Below the pieces are notes generated by a model. That model was not told the DNA's origin. It did no database searches and saw nothing but the letters and a program-made list of their open reading frames with translations. From assembly GCA_009733575.1 (NCBI GenBank), contig ML769588.1, positions 1-64,000 of the forward strand: a stretch of DNA of 64,000 nucleotides, given 5' to 3'. This DNA is from Gymnopus androsaceus JB14. Lineage: Eukaryota > Basidiomycota > Agaricomycetes > Agaricales > Omphalotaceae. The translations under genes and the position numbers were made by a program. Shown here one piece after another: positions 60,808-64,000 of the stretch (within the stretch, counting starts at the first letter, position 1; every line of letters starts with the position of its first letter).

Positions 60808-63800
60808 TCAAAAGGCCCCCGATCTGGCTGAATTCCGAGAAACGGGTCTGGAAGGAAATGGTGAGATACGTCCCCTGGAGCCTGCACTAGCCAGACTATC
60901 GGCGCTGAGAATATCATCAGGAGAGAGAGGAAGCGGCGGAGGAGGAAGAAAAGGTGTTTTTCTTGGTGAGGCAGCAACTGATACAGCCCTCTTTCTCGTA
61001 GATGGTTGTTTGGTGGCACGTGTGGCCGATGCTGAGCGACCCCGAGGGGAGACAACCTCCATACTCGTTCTTTGCCTGCCTCTGCTGCTCTCCGTACTAC
61101 GCTCATACGCATGCGACGGTCGGTTCTCTTCATTCATGACAACGGTAGGAGGTTCAACCCTCGCTAGCGTTCTCCGGCCTCTGCTCTCCTCCGCACTATG
61201 CTCCTGCAATGAACGGCCCACAGGCTCATCATTCTTGATCAAAGGGGTCTCGGTCGGTCTTTGTCCGCCTCTACGACTCTCCGAATTAGGTTCCTGGGAC
61301 GGTTGGCTCACGGGCTCGTTATTCTTGACCAACGGAACCACTGCTGCTGGAAGTGGACGTTTGTCGATAGAACGGAAACGAACATGCATAGACGGTTGGG
61401 GTGATGCCGTGTTATTCCTGACAAGAATGCTGGACACAGGTGATGGAGTCCGCGATACCAATGGGGCTTTAGGTACTTGGAGACTTGGAGAGCCTCGTAA
61501 CGTCTGAGAAGGTAAAGACGGAATCGGAGGTGCAGTAACCTTTGTGGGTTTGATACCAGACATAGAACGAGCGCGTGGTCGCGCCGCTAGTCCAGGGATA
61601 GTGACTGCGTTCGACACCTTTTGGGCAGCACCCGTCGGGGGTATTGCAGGTTCAGCTAAACGTTTAGAAAGTTGAGGAACCCATGATCCTGCAGCAACAA
61701 CTGGTTTCGGAGCAGCTAATGGTACATTAACATCTGTGCTGGAGCCAGAAGCTACACGCGTTGTTTGGGGAAGGGCAGAGGATGCGTCTACAGTATCTGC
61801 TGATGATGTTGATGGCGCAAAAGCATCTGAAACGTTGCTGTATGGCCGACTGCCAAGCACAGAGGAGCTCCGCACTCGCTGAGAGAGCACATTGCGATCT
61901 GGAAGAGGAGCATTGTCGATAATCGACGGACGTCGCACCGATACCGACGCGTTCCTACCACGTCGCATCGTCAGAGTAGCTGAGTTTGGAAGAGGAGAAG
62001 AGCTCTCAGGACTCTGCAATGAAGACTGCGACACCACCCTCTTTATGGTTTTGGTGCTAGCAGCGAACTAGACGGCGTTCACGGTATTCCTCGGGCGAAG
62101 GGGAGAAGAAGTTGAAAGATCTCTACGTGGTGGTCGAGGGGGAGCATCCGTAGAAGTTTCAACTTGTTGTTCGGCGTTTGGCTTGTACAGGATCACCATT
62201 TCTGAGGACGACTTGAAGATACTCATGGAACCGTTGGAAGAAGATGAGTCTCCCCTGGAATGCCGCATAGAATCTGAAGGAGGTCGGTCATCCCTTGATG
62301 TAGAGTTTAATCTGGGGCTCGCCTCAGGAAAGGGCGGTCTAAACCCAGTCGAAATCGAGTTCTTTCGGGTAGTCAACCTTTTGGCTAAGGTCGCAACATC
62401 GGGGAGCAGAGGCCCGACAAGAGGCTTGAAAGAAAGTGAAGACGATGATTTCTGGTGAATCTTCAAGGCGGGCCTTATATCAGCTGAGGGTAAGGAAGCT
62501 CCCTTTCTGTGAACAGGAGAAGCTGGGGCCCGAGTTGGAGTTGGGGAGGAAGAGGAATCAATTGGCTTTTGAAGTCTACTGGAGCCGCTTTCGGGAGAGC
62601 AGACAGCTCTGAAAAAAGTATTAGATCGAGGACAATGTTGGATTCCAAGCACTAACCTTCGGTCGGCAGAGATCCATTCCCTGTTGTTTCCTGTGTAAGC
62701 GTTCCTTCTATCTGTGTCGCAGCTTCCATGGAAGGTGGAATCGAAGGGAAGGCTTCAACCGAGGGAGAGCCGGATGAAGAAATGCCCTCATTTCCAGTCG
62801 GACCAGAGGAGCTCAATTCTACCATTACCAACGGAATCTCAGGGGCCGTGGTATCTACCTTCGGAGCAGCAGATACAACTTTAAGAGGGTCAAGCTCCAG
62901 AGGTGGTCGTACAGAGTCCTTCCGAGTACGTCTGGCCAGCGTCGATGCATCTGGCAATGGGACATCCGGTGCAAACTTTGGCAGGGAAGCAAAAGAAGAA
63001 GAAGTTCTCAAGCTCTTCTTCAAGGTCTTCTTCGCTGACAACTGTACTGAAGACGTTGATGGCGCATCCCTTCCAGCTGAACCAAGCGATGACTCTGACG
63101 CGCTAGACCTATGCCTAGAGGTAGGCGGAGAAAGCAGTTTGCTCTGTCCCGGTAATGTGTCCAAAGCATTAAGCTTTTCTAGAACTGGGGAAGGAATAGG
63201 AGAAACTACACCGTTCCTACTTGGCCGGGCGGGGACCGCTTTAGATATGACATTTGAAAGCCGCAGAGGTTGGAGGTTTACAGCTTTCATTTCTGGCTCC
63301 AGAGTTGACGAAGGTGGCTCTAGTGTAGGCACAGGAAGAACCTCTTTTTTATTCGACCCCGCGGAGTCAGGTGCTTGTGACTTCGGGGATGCATCGACGG
63401 GCAAAGGGGGCAGAGGTGGGCTGTCTAAAGACAGAGGTGGCGGTGGTGGCATCCTAGACCGTACCACGGGTTCTAGTGTAGGCACAGAATGAACATCCTT
63501 CTCTGGCTTCGTTACGGAAACTAAATGACGGCTTAGCTTGACTGAGTGCGGAAGGGAAGAAGAACAAACCTTTCGATTGCACCTCCACGTTCTGGGTCGT
63601 TGTAGCGGCATTGTGAGGTGGTAGATGTGGTTTTGCAGTCCGAGATCGTGTCGTGGGTTTTACAGGAAAAGCACCTTTGGTAAAGTTATTTCAGATTCAT
63701 TCAATTAAATGCAGGAAGGGAAAAACAAACCTGCGTCATTCGATTGCGTTGAAGTATCTACGGCCACGTCAGGCGCATTGGAGGGCAATGGCGGCAGAGG

Positions 63801-64000
63801 ACTGTCTAAGGGCAAAGGTGGTGGGGGTATCCTATGTCGTAGCGCTGATTTCGTCCCTCTTTGAGGAGGACGGGCAGTATCCTTCCCAGACGGCATCGAT
63901 GAAAGTGAGTACGCGGGTGGACGTGAAGAAGTAGTCGGCGCAGGTGCTTTCGGGGTAGGAGGTGCAGCATCCTTCAAAGCCGGCATAGAGGGAAGTGAAG
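60808..64000 (-). CDS. Ser/Pro-rich disordered protein, partial
   Basis: At least four exons run in from the right edge: about 64000-63733, 63671-63576 (AFPVKPTTRSRTAKPHLPP), 63516-62658 and 62604-60808, ending RPVSRNSARSGAF. Introns near 63517-63575 and 62605-62657 have GT...AG borders and keep frame. The protein is rich in Ser, Pro, Arg and Ala. A proline module (IPPPPLPLDSPLPPLPS and MPPPPPLSLDSPPLPPLPV) occurs twice, and LARR/LAKR motifs recur. No folded domain is recognised. An in-frame TAG at 62068-62070 splits an otherwise continuous frame (AV-stop-FAAS). It may be a cytoskeletal or signalling adaptor with SH3-type ligands, which is a guess. Confidence 0.6.

Noticed and set aside
62728..63492. 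254-codon plus-strand ORF
   Set aside because: It is antisense to the Ser/Pro-rich gene, whose introns and composition support the minus strand.

Overview
The window is nuclear DNA of a filamentous basidiomycete, almost certainly an Agaricomycete. The grounds are genes split by many 45-80 base introns, a Plavaka-type DNA transposase, proteins of the DUF6532 and DUF6533 families, an NB-ARC/TPR NOD-like receptor, a Crinkler-type NTPase-nuclease, F-box proteins and a fused URA2 (CPSase-ATCase) gene. No rRNA, CRISPR or bacterial-type operon is seen. Names rest on protein motifs read by eye; no database search was run.

Layout. From 1 to about 13.5 kb the DNA is accessory: palindromic repeats, a decayed Plavaka transposon on the minus strand (2.68-6.79 kb), fragments of an unidentified gene, a divergent pair of Agaricomycete-type hypothetical genes (8.3-11.7 kb, the right one DUF6532) and two MITE-like elements. 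From 13.5 to 25.2 kb there is a direct segmental duplication carrying the proteasome subunit gene RPN9. The left copy is a pseudogene and the right copy looks intact. Between the copies lie a decayed double-Myb (telobox-like) gene and an intact 950-residue NLR with homogenised TPR repeats. From 25.4 to 31.0 kb are two F-box genes flanking a short-chain dehydrogenase gene that is interrupted by an 835 base MITE with a clean 3 base target duplication.

From 31.8 kb rightwards the DNA is mostly housekeeping: an MFS sugar transporter, beta-tubulin, a 62-residue MGC-type small protein, a region of about 95 base tandem repeats, URA2, the Crinkler-like gene, a septin, a C2H2 zinc-finger protein, a DUF6533 membrane protein, NBS1 (DNA-break sensor of the MRN complex) and a large Ser/Pro-rich protein that runs off the right edge.

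A caution for the whole window: several strongly conserved genes (URA2, septin, NBS1, Crinkler-like, DUF6533) carry isolated single-base insertions or deletions, several of them in homopolymers, and two genes carry a lone in-frame stop. Residual assembly error is the simplest reading, so pseudogene calls resting on one indel only should be treated with care. The RPN9 left copy, the Plavaka element and the Myb gene have enough independent damage to be called broken.
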